The notes under the pieces: model-generated | What the model was told of the DNA's origin: nothing | The model's input: only the letters and a program-made list of their open reading frames with translations | The model's database searches: none | Shown here: positions 51,078 to 62,905 of the stretch, piece after piece | Numbering within the stretch: position 1 is the first letter of the stretch | Layout: every line of letters begins with the position of its first letter | Program-made: the position numbers and the translations under genes | Source: Entamoeba invadens IP1 | Taxonomy: Eukaryota > Evosea > Mastigamoebida > Endamoebidae | Reading direction: 5' to 3' | Length of the DNA: 64,000 bases | Assembly: GCF_000330505.1 (NCBI RefSeq) | Contig: NW_004443770.1 | Span: 103,382 to 167,381, forward strand

Positions 51078-54000
51078 CTACAAGCTATACTTGTAAGGCA
51101 TGTGCTTGTTGGAGTCGATGCTTGATATTGCTGCAAGTGTGTTAGTGACAATGATTTGAAGATAGCAGCAAATGATAAGGATATCATTTTCGCACCAGTC
51201 ATTGATTGCTGTTGATGCGGTGCATTCGTCTGAAAACGTTTTGATCCCAAATTTGATGATTTTTAGGAGGATTTTGAACTCGGAGTTGTCACTCTTTTGT
51301 GTTGTTTGAATGCGCTCGACATAGCTGACAACATTGGAGAAACACATTTTAATTTTGTTGGAAAGAAGTCGAACGTTTTCTGGGAACGTGCCGATGATTG
51401 TTAAAATCTCTTCGACTAAATTTAAAGCATCTTTTCGTTTGAACGTTTGAAGGTTTTTGTTTTGTTGCAGTTCTTTACTGAACCTCTGGAGTTCTCGACT
51501 CAAGTTGATCACAAGAGGTGACGTGTTCTCGTCGCTGTTTCCACCCTCTTCGACAAAAAATGAGAACAAGAGACACGTGTCCGAATAAAAACAAATTGGG
51601 ATTGCCGTGTTTTCATACAATTCTGATATTGAAATATTCTCCTTCATGAATTTGATGAGTGGTGTGTTAGAAAATTTCCCCAAACTGTCAAGCAGCCGTG
51701 AAATTGGCAATTTGGTCAATGTTAATGAGTCTTGTTGGGTTTGAAACTGTGTTAAGTAAAACGAGTTTGTGAGGCGGACGATCAACATCCCCAGCGCTGC
51801 ATTCGTTTCAAACGTGAAATCGACAAATTGGGAATACGCAAAACCTGCGATAGTTTCTGTTTTGCTCATAATATCAAACAAGAGCATTTCAATGTCTTCA
51901 TGTAATTCGACAAGTGATCGGTCAACAACAACGGTTACCTCATTTTTACTCGATACTATATCTCTCTTCGGAATTAATACTTCGCTGATTCGGTTTAATA
52001 TCATGTGGAATTTCTCAATAAGGAACCCCGCCAACTCGTCGTCCTCGTCCATCACCAATAACGCCTTTTTGTGTAAATCGATGGCGTCGTCCAGTGTTAT
52101 TTCAAAGTTCTCAAATGTGTGTTGAAGTAGTGCGACAAATCCAATAATGCAAACTGAAATTCGATTCAAACACATAAAGCAGTGTTTATTGTTGCCATTG
52201 AACAAATCAAATGATGCTGCAACCAAAAAACATCGCATTTTTTCAACCACAAATTCGTTATTTTTCTCCACAGAAAAGAGGTATTGCTTTTTCTCAAGTT
52301 CATTCAGAGACGTTGTAATGATGCTCTTGACCATCCCAATTTTACTCGACGACAACGGAGAATAATCGACAAATAAAGAAAACATTTCGTTGACCCCAAA
52401 TTTCTTCGAAAAGTTCCAAATCGTTTTGCTTCGAGTGACTGTGGCCAAGACAGTGGTTGCTTTAAACAACACGCCTTTAGATACTCCCCCAACAATTAAC
52501 TGTCCAAGACTATAAAATGTTGTCGGCGCGTTGATTACAGCCGCAGACTCCGCGTTGAACGCTAAACGAACACTTTGGTCCATGTGAACGTCCATTACAT
52601 TTCTGTATACTGTGAAATGCTCGATGACTTGTGTGGAGGAGGACAGGACTGTTAATAATTTTTTTAATACTTCTTCTTCTTGTCTGAAATCAACATTTTC
52701 ATAATCACAGAGTTTGTGAATGAAATAGCTCATGCGAGAGAATAACGTTTCAATCACTCTCAAGCACAGATTGGGAAGATTTGGCTCCGGTGATTGCATT
52801 GCGTGTTTAACAAGTGTCTCTTTTGTTTTTTCAAGAGCGTCAAAGAGTAGACAAATGCCGTCAATGCGATTTGCGACAGTCTTTTTATGCATAGAATTGT
52901 AGAGCCCAAAGAAGTTGAAATTCGCAACCAAGTCCAACACAGAGAATATGTAAATGTTCTTGAACGACAAGTACTCTCGTTTGATGGATTCGAAAGAGTC
53001 TCGCGTCACCGTCTTTGATATGGACCGGACAAATCGTTTGAGAACAAATTCAAAGTCTTCGCTTTCATCAACAAACTCTCTTTCAATTCCTCGGTTCGCA
53101 AATAAACTCCCAATCAGGTCAAAATCTTTCTGAGCAATGTCTATGACCTCTTTGTTGTTGTAATACTCAAACGCAATTCGAATGTGTCGATCGACAAAGT
53201 TGTGGATTTTGAAGAAACAGTGAATAACCGAGTTGATGTGATTGAACGACTCATAACACGATATGTCGTTGTTGAGTATTCTCTCGATTAAATTGAGTAT
53301 TTCCAATTCAGTACTTTTCGTGTAAAACGTAAAGTTTTTGAGAGATGGTATTTGCATGCCATCATACAAAACAGCACACGGCTCAAATTCACACCACAAA
53401 AGCTTGAGTCTGTAAGCCTGTTTGAGCGCAGTTTGTTGGTCAACCATAAGCGCTTTGTGGCACACAATGAGCATTTCTAAACCCGTAAAGAAGTCACTCG
53501 AGACAAAGTCGAAAACCAAATCGACTAAACAACTTAAAATGTTTTTGACTGCTTTGTTTGAAAAAATGCGATTTTCTTTTGTCAACTTTGCGTATAAACA
53601 AGAAAATTCATCAAGAAAACGCCGTTTCATTGTTGTGTCAATAACAAAGCATGATATCTCCAAACAGTTTTTGATTTCAAACAATGACGTTTGAATTGAA
53701 TGAAGTAAATTCCTGTGGACAGATGCCTTCTTTTCATCGCCATCCATCATTTTGAGAAGGTTCAAACTTCTTCTTAATCGAATTGCAAACAAAGTGGCAC
53801 ACCCCAAAGGCTGAAAAACAATCGAAAACACCAAAGATATGATTTGTCGTATCGTTTCACTGCTGGCTTCGGCATTTTCGTCTGAAAGTTTGTGCAATGA
53901 CGGGAGGTACAGCTCAAGTGTTGAATTTTGAAATGTGGAAATTTCCGGTTTCACCTCGTCGATGACTTGAACAACAGATTCAACAGATGTAAACTCAAAC

Positions 54001-57000
54001 TCCGAAAGTACGAAGGAGAGCAGTTTGACTTTTGCAGAAACATACTGAAAATACTTTGTGAGAAGTTCTTTAATTGGTATTCTTTTCACATCACCTTCGT
54101 ATTGCAACAAATTCAGCAACTCATAATGCGTGATTTCTAATAATTCATCAAATTTTCCAAACAGTTTCTTCTTGTTATTTTGCATCATTTCGTCCATTAT
54201 TAATTCCTGAAAAATGTAGAAATTGTTAAATACATTTTCAAGTGAATTTTCGTCCGTCTCTTCGAGTTTTGCGATAATTGAATATTTCTCTGTTGTCGTG
54301 AACCTCTCAGTGAAACTGTAAGCATATTCAAATAAACCATTGAAGGTGAGGTTAACACTCAACTTCATTTCAACATCAACCAAATTGGTTATAATAAGTA
54401 CAATTTGTTGGACGACTCTATTCAGCAAACAACCAGGTGCAGTGCATTTCCGATAAAAAAAGACGAGCGGCAATATAACATTTTCTATTTTCTGGGAACC
54501 TACACCCACCAAGACTAACATGAAAAGTTTAAGTGTTTGACACCAACACTCATCGATTATTTGTTCGGAAAACATAAAGTTCACCAATTCAAACATCTCA
54601 TTAAAAAAAGTGGATATTGAAAGGTAATTGAATCTTTGAATGATTGTCGAGTATTTGCACATGTATTGCTGTTTTAAAACAACTATAAAGTATTTCATGG
54701 CAACAATGAAATCAGAGAAAAGGTTCTCGTCAATATCTCCTTTCTTGAACCTTAAATAAATTTTGTATATATATGTTTGTATGGGCAAGTTCAGTATTTT
54801 TCCTTTAAAATATTCCTTTGAAGCAACTAATAACGCGACCATCATGCGCTTAACTGTATCTTTGTCGTTGGGTGTCTTATCGACAGCTTCAAACAATTTT
54901 AACACCCTTGAATACTCGTCAGGGTCTTTCAACACAGCTGGAAGTTCTTCCCTCAACTTTGCCATTGCTGTGTTATAAATAAACACCAAAGTGGAGTACG
55001 GTTCTATCCCACCACAGCTCGAATACCACTCAAGTCCAATATCAATACAATACATTTCCAATACCATTTCGAGATATTTCTGGTCAATAATTCCTTCAAA
55101 CATGCAAGAGTCGTGCGTATTTTTTGGCAACTCTATATCAGCAAAATCAAACGAGAACAGAAAGGAGAAGTCAACTGGCTTTGTCTTCACTTTCACTAAT
55201 TTCGATGATTCAAAAAAATTCACGATTTTCATCGTGACTCTGTTAGGTTCGTACAACTCAAATATTTGAACGACGATTCTCATATAAATCAAAACATCTT
55301 CCATATTTTCAATGTAAAATTGCCGTGAATTGTTGTCATTTTCTTTTACAATATCTTTAATAACACTGACAACCCACTCGAACTTCTTTTTGGCTGACAA
55401 ATAAAAAATGTCTGCCACCGCCGAAATGAACCTTTTGAACGAGTTCTTCATTTTCATGGAAATAATAACACATTTGGTTTGTTGTGAGAGGGTGTTCACA
55501 AAGTAGTAATTCTGTTTGATACACTCCAACGAGTGGACAAGTTCTTGTTTCGTCTTGAAATTGGCGACTTGAAAAAAAGCAAGAAATATCCTTTCGATTT
55601 TAACAATCAAGTCATTTGCAAGTTTTTGCAACTCGGGGTTTAAGATTTTCTGTCCATTTTTACGGTAATTTTGAATGAAATAAAGAACGTCCGTTATCTT
55701 CTCGACATATTCACGTGAAATCACTCTCTCTTCGTTGTAAGTGTAACCAAGGTTCTGGCTTTTGTCGGAAGAAGTTTCTTCGGACTTCGGAGAACTCGAC
55801 GACGCAGAAACAACCGAAATGAAAAAGTTGTATAACGTGTTTAGTTCCTTTCTCAAATCAACTACTGTCTCCTTTAACACTTTAAGCATCATTCCCGATG
55901 TTTTGAGTTGTTCGTCTAACACTGAGACACATTTTTGGAAAGCGGCACGGTGTTTGTTCAAAATGTCGAGCTGATGGCACAAAATATAGCAGTCCAACAT
56001 TTTATCAATAATAATTGCTTTTTCTGAAATGTCCAAAAAGTCATGAACTCCGCTTGGTGTCGACGATGTTGATATTTTCATTTTTAATTTGTCCATACAG
56101 TTGACTAAAAAGTCGGCTTGTGGAGTAAAATACTTGCAAAATTCGCTTTGTTTTTCGTATATAAACTCCGCCATCTCACCCGTGCTTTGAAATTGTTGAG
56201 TTTTGATTGAATTGAGAAATTCTTCCACTTTCGCTGACAAACAAGGAAAAACACTCAACTTTTTTTTCAAAAACGAATTTGTAATGAAGAGTCTGAGTTG
56301 ATCTTGTTCGTAACTTAAGTAAATACCTCCCTCTTTACTGTTTCTCAAAAACGACGACAAATATTTCATGTATTGTTGACACTCTACTAATACATAAGTC
56401 ACGTTATGTTGAAAAACGTATTTTTGTACTGATAATTCAAATGAGAAAATTGGAATAAAGAGAGGGGAGAGTTCAAATATTTTAGAAATGCTTTTGTTGA
56501 ACTCTTGAACTACTTTTGATAACACTTCTTTACTAGACATTTCAAAAAAAGCTTTGAGCATATCTCCTAATATTTGGTATAAATAAAGCGGATCTACTCC
56601 ATCAAGTCTCGAAAGCACATTAAAAAACTCCAATGCTTTCTTCCGGAATCTAACCAAATCTTCACAGCGTTCGGTTATTTGATCAACCTTTGTTTTAACA
56701 ACATAGTTATTGATTAAATGAAGTGATATAATAAAGTTTGAAAATGACTTTTTGAATATTTCCATTTCAATTTTTTTAAACGATTTTTTCATCTCATTAA
56801 AACATATTTTAATCTTATCTGAGCATTTCAAAATCTTCGAAATTCCTTCTTTAAACCCAAGTGTGGGTTGTACCCCCCTTTCAAACGACACCATCTCCAT
56901 ACAAATGGATTCAACTTTGTTTAAAAATGGCAAAACAATCTCTGTGGTTTTTGCGAATTTGGTGTTATTTGACTCGTTCATAAATTGCAGTACCACCGTG

Positions 57001-57827
57001 TTGTTGATGAGGTTATTAGTACACCACCACAGTTTGGTGATCCATTGTTTCATGGAATCTTCCTTGATTTCGTTCCTTGATATTGGAAGACCTCTTCCGC
57101 ATAATATCTGAAAGACGTCACTGCTATTCACAACTGTTTTTTCTATGTCAAATTCTCGCCTTAACTCTTCAACCGTTACGCGTAAATAAGATCTCGAGTT
57201 GTCAATTAATCGTTTGGTTTCGTTCACATTGATGTTTTCGTCTTCCGTTATATTTTTGAGAAGTGTGTGGAATAAATTTTTACTTGGTTCATTTTCTGTA
57301 GTGTCTGTAAAAAGTGATGTCACATAAATCCCATATTCCACGCACTTTTTAAACAACTGGAATTCGGCCCAAAATGACTCGCCTCTCAGATTGACAAGAT
57401 TTTGTAAAAGCATAACGAGCGAAGCCAAAATCCAAGTGTAAAATTTCTCTTTTTCTTTTTTGATGTTTAGTGTTTTTTCAGTTAATTTAACCATCTCACT
57501 TGTGTTCTGTGGAGTTATAGTTGATTTAATGGTTTGGAGGATAGAAATTATAGTACTAATTGATGGATTGTATATGATCGATTCACTTTCCTTCTCAACT
57601 AAAGTTATGATCCGACACAGTATGACGCGACACTTTCCAAAACCACTCAAATCAGATTGGAGTGCCGCCTCTCGCATTTCAATTACTAAATTGTTCTCGG
57701 CCTCTAAAGTCGAGAGGCTCTCGGAGAGCAAAAGCCACACCTTCGACATGTCCATCACTGGTATAGAGTTCACACTTTTTTGTGGATTTTTATTTATATC
57801 AAATATCTTACAGTTTTTTTCTGTCAT
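51078..57827 (-). CDS. Giant helical protein of unknown family, 2,249 aa
   Basis: The first ATG in the frame is 57827 (MTEKNCKIFDINKNPQ); the frame stays open 39 bases upstream. The protein is uninterrupted for 6.7 kb, without intron, signal peptide, low-complexity tract or recognisable catalytic motif. It is rich in Leu, Phe, Ile, Val and Lys in helix-like periods (for example LELYLPSLHKLSDENAE) throughout, like a HEAT/ARM-type or spectrin/vinculin-type scaffold. A short Ser-rich linker is at about residue 700 (SASSSSPKSEETSSDKS). It is not obviously a vacuolar sorting, dynein or formin protein. GC content and codon use match neighbouring housekeeping genes, so it is expected to be expressed. 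Confidence 0.85.
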   Translation of the reverse strand: MTEKNCKIFDINKNPQKSVNSIPVMDMSKVWLLLSESLSTLEAENNLVIEMREAALQSDLSGFGKCRVILCRIITLVEKESESIIYNPSISTIISILQTIKSTITPQNTSEMVKLTEKTLNIKKEKEKFYTWILASLVMLLQNLVNLRGESFWAEFQLFKKCVEYGIYVTSLFTDTTENEPSKNLFHTLLKNITEDENINVNETKRLIDNSRSYLRVTVEELRREFDIEKTVVNSSDVFQILCGRGLPISRNEIKEDSMKQWITKLWWCTNNLINNTVVLQFMNESNNTKFAKTTEIVLPFLNKVESICMEMVSFERGVQPTLGFKEGISKILKCSDKIKICFNEMKKSFKKIEMEIFKKSFSNFIISLHLINNYVVKTKVDQITERCEDLVRFRKKALEFFNVLSRLDGVDPLYLYQILGDMLKAFFEMSSKEVLSKVVQEFNKSISKIFELSPLFIPIFSFELSVQKYVFQHNVTYVLVECQQYMKYLSSFLRNSKEGGIYLSYEQDQLRLFITNSFLKKKLSVFPCLSAKVEEFLNSIKTQQFQSTGEMAEFIYEKQSEFCKYFTPQADFLVNCMDKLKMKISTSSTPSGVHDFLDISEKAIIIDKMLDCYILCHQLDILNKHRAAFQKCVSVLDEQLKTSGMMLKVLKETVVDLRKELNTLYNFFISVVSASSSSPKSEETSSDKSQNLGYTYNEERVISREYVEKITDVLYFIQNYRKNGQKILNPELQKLANDLIVKIERIFLAFFQVANFKTKQELVHSLECIKQNYYFVNTLSQQTKCVIISMKMKNSFKRFISAVADIFYLSAKKKFEWVVSVIKDIVKENDNNSRQFYIENMEDVLIYMRIVVQIFELYEPNRVTMKIVNFFESSKLVKVKTKPVDFSFLFSFDFADIELPKNTHDSCMFEGIIDQKYLEMVLEMYCIDIGLEWYSSCGGIEPYSTLVFIYNTAMAKLREELPAVLKDPDEYSRVLKLFEAVDKTPNDKDTVKRMMVALLVASKEYFKGKILNLPIQTYIYKIYLRFKKGDIDENLFSDFIVAMKYFIVVLKQQYMCKYSTIIQRFNYLSISTFFNEMFELVNFMFSEQIIDECWCQTLKLFMLVLVGVGSQKIENVILPLVFFYRKCTAPGCLLNRVVQQIVLIITNLVDVEMKLSVNLTFNGLFEYAYSFTERFTTTEKYSIIAKLEETDENSLENVFNNFYIFQELIMDEMMQNNKKKLFGKFDELLEITHYELLNLLQYEGDVKRIPIKELLTKYFQYVSAKVKLLSFVLSEFEFTSVESVVQVIDEVKPEISTFQNSTLELYLPSLHKLSDENAEASSETIRQIISLVFSIVFQPLGCATLFAIRLRRSLNLLKMMDGDEKKASVHRNLLHSIQTSLFEIKNCLEISCFVIDTTMKRRFLDEFSCLYAKLTKENRIFSNKAVKNILSCLVDLVFDFVSSDFFTGLEMLIVCHKALMVDQQTALKQAYRLKLLWCEFEPCAVLYDGMQIPSLKNFTFYTKSTELEILNLIERILNNDISCYESFNHINSVIHCFFKIHNFVDRHIRIAFEYYNNKEVIDIAQKDFDLIGSLFANRGIEREFVDESEDFEFVLKRFVRSISKTVTRDSFESIKREYLSFKNIYIFSVLDLVANFNFFGLYNSMHKKTVANRIDGICLLFDALEKTKETLVKHAMQSPEPNLPNLCLRVIETLFSRMSYFIHKLCDYENVDFRQEEEVLKKLLTVLSSSTQVIEHFTVYRNVMDVHMDQSVRLAFNAESAAVINAPTTFYSLGQLIVGGVSKGVLFKATTVLATVTRSKTIWNFSKKFGVNEMFSLFVDYSPLSSSKIGMVKSIITTSLNELEKKQYLFSVEKNNEFVVEKMRCFLVAASFDLFNGNNKHCFMCLNRISVCIIGFVALLQHTFENFEITLDDAIDLHKKALLVMDEDDELAGFLIEKFHMILNRISEVLIPKRDIVSSKNEVTVVVDRSLVELHEDIEMLLFDIMSKTETIAGFAYSQFVDFTFETNAALGMLIVRLTNSFYLTQFQTQQDSLTLTKLPISRLLDSLGKFSNTPLIKFMKENISISELYENTAIPICFYSDTCLLFSFFVEEGGNSDENTSPLVINLSRELQRFSKELQQNKNLQTFKRKDALNLVEEILTIIGTFPENVRLLSNKIKMCFSNVVSYVERIQTTQKSDNSEFKILLKIIKFGIKTFSDECTASTAINDWCENDILIICCYLQIIVTNTLAAISSIDSNKHMPYKYSL

Positions 57828-57866
57828 TTGAAGGTTTCTATGAATAAGATCGGGAAAGAAGAACAA

Positions 57867-58262
57867 AAATGTATTTCAAGAAATTCCCTTCATTGTGTTA
57901 TTTTTATTTTTTTCTCATTTTTTGTTGATCAACATTTTTTGCAAATTCTCCCGTTTTTTGTAAAAATGTTGACGTTAATTAAACTAACCAAAGAAAAAAG
58001 GATTTATTCATGAGAACTTTTTTGAAAATCATAATTTAAGGATTAAATTGTTATTGAAATATAGTTTATAATATTATTTCTTCAAAAGTAATCTTGTGTT
58101 GAAATAACTAAGAAAAGATACAAATCAATTATTTGTATTAACATTTGTTAATTTGACTTATAAAACGTCAAACTATTAAAAAAATTATATGAGTAATTGT
58201 TTTTTTTGTTAAATAATTAATTTTGAAAATAAAATGTGTTTTTTTTTAGTTTTTAAGTTATA
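57867..58262. other. AT-rich intergenic DNA
   Basis: Upstream of the giant gene; no other feature seen before the TTAA that borders the piggyBac element. Confidence 0.5.
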
Positions 58263-58266
58263 TTAA

Positions 58267-60685
58267 CACTTAAATGGCTTAAAGAAATTTTTTTGAAGGC
58301 AAGGAAAAAAAAGACATAGACGCCAATTTAAAAAAAGTACTTAAAACAACCCATGTCCCTTTTGGGACATAATCTTACTCAAAAAAAGTATAAATGTTAA
58401 CTCGATTATATAAGATTTTGCATTATTTTTTCAAAAATACACTTTTCTCTCAAATTCTTTGATAACGATTATACTATACTCATTTCTATTATTTATTACT
58501 ATGTATCACTTGTGTCGGTTTTCATTCAAACCAACGTGTATACATAGTGACATTATCATACTCAAACATACTTATTTGATTCTCAAGTTAATTAATGTTC
58601 TAACTTTATTTTTTCAGTTGCCAAATGAAAATCATTTAGAAAAAATTCAGAATAAAAATATATTTTTAAAAGTCACTTATTTTAGAAACTATTATTTTTT
58701 CTTGGGGTTTTTGCATTTTGGGCACAAGAAAAGTGAGTGTTTAGTGCACACTGGAAGACCACAAGATTCACATATTCTTTTTGTTCGAGCCTTTTCAACT
58801 TTCTTGCAAAAAGCACAAAATCTCTTTTTGGCAACTGTTAGTGATTTTTTTCTTTGGAATTTGTTATTTTTTTGTTTTTCCCAACAACGTCTTCCCACCA
58901 TTTTTGAAGTCCACACTCAACAAACAGCTGTCTTTTTTCTTCTCCTTTTTTCATCCCTCGATCAAGCCTTCTTTTAACGTAATTCTCACACATTTGTTCA
59001 GACAATTTAATTAAAAAATCAAAATGAGACATTTTTGTTTTTTCAAACATGGCATAGGCATTAGTGCAGCAACAATCCAGGATATTTTGAACAATTGCCA
59101 AATTGTATCTTCTCGTTTTCATTTTGCACGAATACTCTTGGCAAAGTTGATCAAAAGTATCAACTGGAGTTTTTGTATAATTGTAAGCCACATTTATTGA
59201 AGATTTTCCACTTCGACTGTCAATCAATGGAATTTGAATTTTATTGGTAACAATAATGACAGTTTTGCTTTTGTTTGGGTTAAAAGCAGTCAAAAGAATG
59301 TTCCCTTTTGAATAAAAGCGTGTATTTTTGGGATTTTTTTCTTTTTCTTCTTCTAATTTCATTTTTTCTTCTTTAATTTCAATCTTTTCTAAATTTAAGA
59401 ATTTTTGGGAAGATAGAATTTTTTCAGCTTTTTCTTTGTATTTTTCCCTTTTTGTTCGGTTTTTTGGCTCAGCTGGACCAATTTCCCCAAGTTTAAAAAA
59501 AATTTTGTCCCATTCCTCCTCAATTTTCGCAATCGATTTTTTGTTTTTCTTTTCCATTTTTTGTACTTTCCTTTCTTTTTCTAAATATGTGTTTTTTTTC
59601 GCTTCAGAAGGAATATTTTTGCTTCTTTGGTTCATGGTACCTATGTACCCGATTTTTCGGACTTCCAACTCCTGCATTACCGTGACACTTGTAAAATAAT
59701 TGTCACTCTGAAGTAAAAATTCTTTTTTTGGGAGGTTTTGTACTAATTTTAGAACAATTGATTCTCCATGACTCATCCCGTTTTTTTCCTCGAGTTTTCC
59801 CTCATATAATGTCATTCCGATGCACATTTTTTTGTCATAAAGACACAAACAGTAAAATTTTAAGCCGTGTTTTGTGGGTTTGGCTGGGCAGTACTGAATA
59901 CCATGACAACGGCCTTTAAAACCAAACATTCGCTCATCTATACATATCAGGGATCCGGGGTCGCATATTGCCGTGATATTTCGGGAAAAAATATCAAAAA
60001 TTTCTTTTGCTGCTGAAAAATTGGTTTTTTCCCTTTTTTGATCTCTTTCATTTTTTTGTCGCACCGGAAACATCGAAACAATTCTTTGAATCTATCTCGC
60101 TTCATGCCTATTCTTAAAAATATAATCCCGAATTTGTGGCTCCAAAGGCGATCAACGTTTCCCCTTCTTTGGTTTGCCCCAATATAAATCAAAATGCCAA
60201 GAAAACATTCAATTTCTTCGAAATCAGTTGGGATCCATTTCCCGTTAATTAGTTCTTCTGCCTTTTCATTTGTACCTTCAACAATTAATTCAATCATTTT
60301 CATTTGAAAACATTTTTCTAAAACATTCCAAAGGAGATTTGAAATCTTCAGAAAAAACGGTTTTCGAAAAATTTTCTTTTTCACAAAACTTTTGAAAATC
60401 AAAAATCCCAAGTTTTGGTTCGATTTTTGACCATCCATCCAAATAATCATCTTTTTCTTCAAAAAAACATTCTTCTTCTTCATTTTCTATTTTTTGATCA
60501 TATTCTTCAACATTATTTTCACAAAAAAATGGATCATTACTTTCGTCATCACTTGATATTAAACAATCATCTTGTTGGTATTCACACTCCATGAATTGAA
60601 AAAAAAGAACAAAAAGGCAAAAAAATAATAATGGTAAAATTTTGTTTTTGTATGTCCATTAAGGAAAGGTTCAGCCAATTAAGTG
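58267..60685. mobile_element. piggyBac element, 2.4 kb, with TTAA duplications
   Basis: TTAA at 58263-58266 and 60686-60689. Termini are CACTTAAATGGCTTAA on the left and CACTTAATTGGCTGAA on the right (complement). A subterminal palindrome TGTCCCTTTTGGGACA is at about 58353-58368. The transposase gene fills most of the interior on the minus strand. Confidence 0.85.
58692..60592 (-). pseudogene. piggyBac transposase, three frameshifts
   Basis: ATG 60592 starts an acidic leader (MECEYQQDDCLISSDDESND...), typical for piggyBac. The frame shifts near 60312 into INGKWIPTDFEEIECFLGIL, near 60065 into the catalytic part, and near 58880 into the C-terminus. Catalytic acids are in ICIDERMFGFKGR (first Asp) and LLQSDNYFTS (second Asp), with PVDTFDQLCQEYS and KMKTRRY further on. 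The end is a Cys-rich zinc-binding domain, CAFCKKVEKARTKRICESC then CTKHSLFLCPKC, the cross-brace finger of piggyBac enzymes. Each break needs just one base, so either the copy is recently dead or the assembly has small indels. Confidence 0.88.
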
Positions 60686-60689
60686 TTAA

Positions 60690-61045
60690 GACAAAATACT
60701 CCAGAAAATAATAATCATTTCAATAAAAGTTAAAAATTAAAATTTAGAACAAAAATGTAATAATTTAAAAAAATATTATAATAAATAATTTATAATATAC
60801 AAATAAAATAATTGTAAATTATTTTTAAACAATAGTTATAAAAACATTAAACAATTGGATTCTATTTTAAAATGATTTTTTTAAAAAATTGATATTTTTC
60901 AAATATTTTTTTAACTAAGCTTTGATAATTATAATATACAAAATTGTACTTGTAGTTGATTATTGTGTTTAAAAAATACTATACATATTTAATACATTAT
61001 TAAATACTAATTGGGTTTTTTATAAAATAAAACCTAAAAAAGCAA
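60690..61045. other. AT-rich spacer between piggyBac and MULE relic
   Basis: A/T-rich without frames; no terminal inverted repeat for the following MULE was found here. Confidence 0.45.
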
Positions 61046-62905
61046 ATGACTGAACCACGAGTAGAAACCTTTATAAGTCAGAAAAAAACACAATGTGGTT
61101 TAAAATTACCTCTGCCAATAGTTGATGGTTATTCTTTTGTTCCAACTGGATTTGAAAGAAAAACTTTCCGTTGTAAAACAAAGGGGTGTTTGGTTTGTGT
61201 GGAAGTGTTTGAGTCTGTTAGTATCGGAGAAAACGAAGTGTTTACAAAAGTTAAATACAAAAATGGTTCAGTTCATATTCATGATAAAAATGTTACACAT
61301 GGGAAAAAAGAAGAAAGAAAACAAATAACAAAATTAATTAAAAGAGGTAGGAATTGCTTTTTGGAAACCAACGAACTTGTTTCTTTATATCAAGATGAAT
61401 ATGCAGAGAGTTGTTATCAAAAAGAAACACTTAGAAAATACATAAACCAAGAAAAAAGAAGAAGCGTCTAGAAAAGTAAAATGTATTTTGGATGGTAATG
61501 ATTATTGGACTTACTAAGATGAAGAATTGTTTATATTTTCATCATTGGAAAAAATAAAAATATTAAAAGGAAGATAAATAACTTATTTATGTCTGGACGG
61601 AACATTTTCTTCTGCTCCTAATGAATGGTATCAATTATATACTATACATTGTGTTCTAAAAAATGGAGTTTGTTTTCCTTTGTTTCACTGTTTAATGAAA
61701 AGCAAATCAGAATCATTATATACAAAAATGTTCGATGTAATAGAGTCATATTATTTCCAAATGTTTGATTTTCACCTATTTTCACCAAAAACCAGTGTAA
61801 TGTTGGATTTTGAGGTAGCTGTGTTAAACACTTTAAAGAAGTACGGGTGTCTTTGTCATGGTTGCTATTTTCACTTTTGCCAAATTTTATGGCGAAAAAT
61901 AAATGAATTGGGAATGAAACCGTATTATTTTCCTGGGAGTTTTATTTGGAAAACAGCCAAAAAATTAATGGTCATACCATTTTTTAAACCAAGAGATATA
62001 ATTACACAATTTGAAATAGTAAAAAATGATATTGTAATAACACTTGAATTAGAAAAGTGTGATCCATTTTTAAAAAATAATATTTTAGCATTTGTTGACT
62101 ATTTTGAAATGAATTGGATGTGGAAATGGCCATTGCCTTTGTGGTGCCAGTACAAACAGTCGTTGAGAATAGATAATATTAGTGAGAGTTATCACTCAGC
62201 TCTTGTTAAAAGACTGTCTTCAAAAAAGCCGTCTTTTGAAGTGCTGTTATTGAAATTGGTATCAATTGAAATTGAAGCAATCAGAGTTGTTAAAGAAATG
62301 AACCAACGCCCATCAAAAAACACCAAAAGTGTAATCAAAAACAAATCAATTTTTGCAGCAACCACTTCGTTTTATTCCAATTCGATCACAAGTGAAGAAT
62401 TTTACCAAGCTATTATGAAAATACAGACCAGAGAAAACTTGGAATTATCTTTCGAAAAGGCTGTGGTCGAAGAATGTGTTCTTGGAGATTGGAATATTGA
62501 AGAAATAAACATCGAAGATGTTGGTTTTGTAGAAGATCATTTGAGAAATCGAACGACAGATAGTAAACAAGTAATAAATGATGATAATGAGGCGATTGAA
62601 GGAGAGTTTGAAAATAATCCATGTGATGATCAGGAACTAGGAGAAACATTAAATATTGAAATTGATAGTTCCGAAATAGTAAACAAAGTAAAAACAATTT
62701 AAAAAACAAAAAATAAAACAACAAAATGTCCACACGAAACTGATTCTAAAAAACCAAAAACGAAAGAACTTATTTATGACAAATATGTAAAAACAACGAC
62801 TATAAAAAAAACAAGAAAGATGATGGTGATTGGATATGTCCATCTCGTAGAAAACAACCTGGGTGTGTTCTTAAAAAGAAACGTTCGAAAATATATAAAC
62901 AATAA
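61046..62905 (+). pseudogene. MULE transposase (second subfamily), decayed
   Basis: ATG 61046. The N-terminal FLYWCH-like finger (FRCKTKGCLVC ... VHIHDKN) parallels that of the MULE at 13908-16322. A shift near 61455 and two in-frame stops (about 61531 and 61574) separate it from TYLCLDGTFSSAP (first Asp), then SVMLDFEVAVL with GCYFHFCQ (second Asp) and DNISESYHSAL (Glu). The frame ends at 62702; beyond it the basic tail WICPSRRKQPGCVLKKKRSK is readable to TAA 62903-62905 after one stop and one shift. Sequence is quite different from the nested MULE, so they are different families. Confidence 0.8.
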
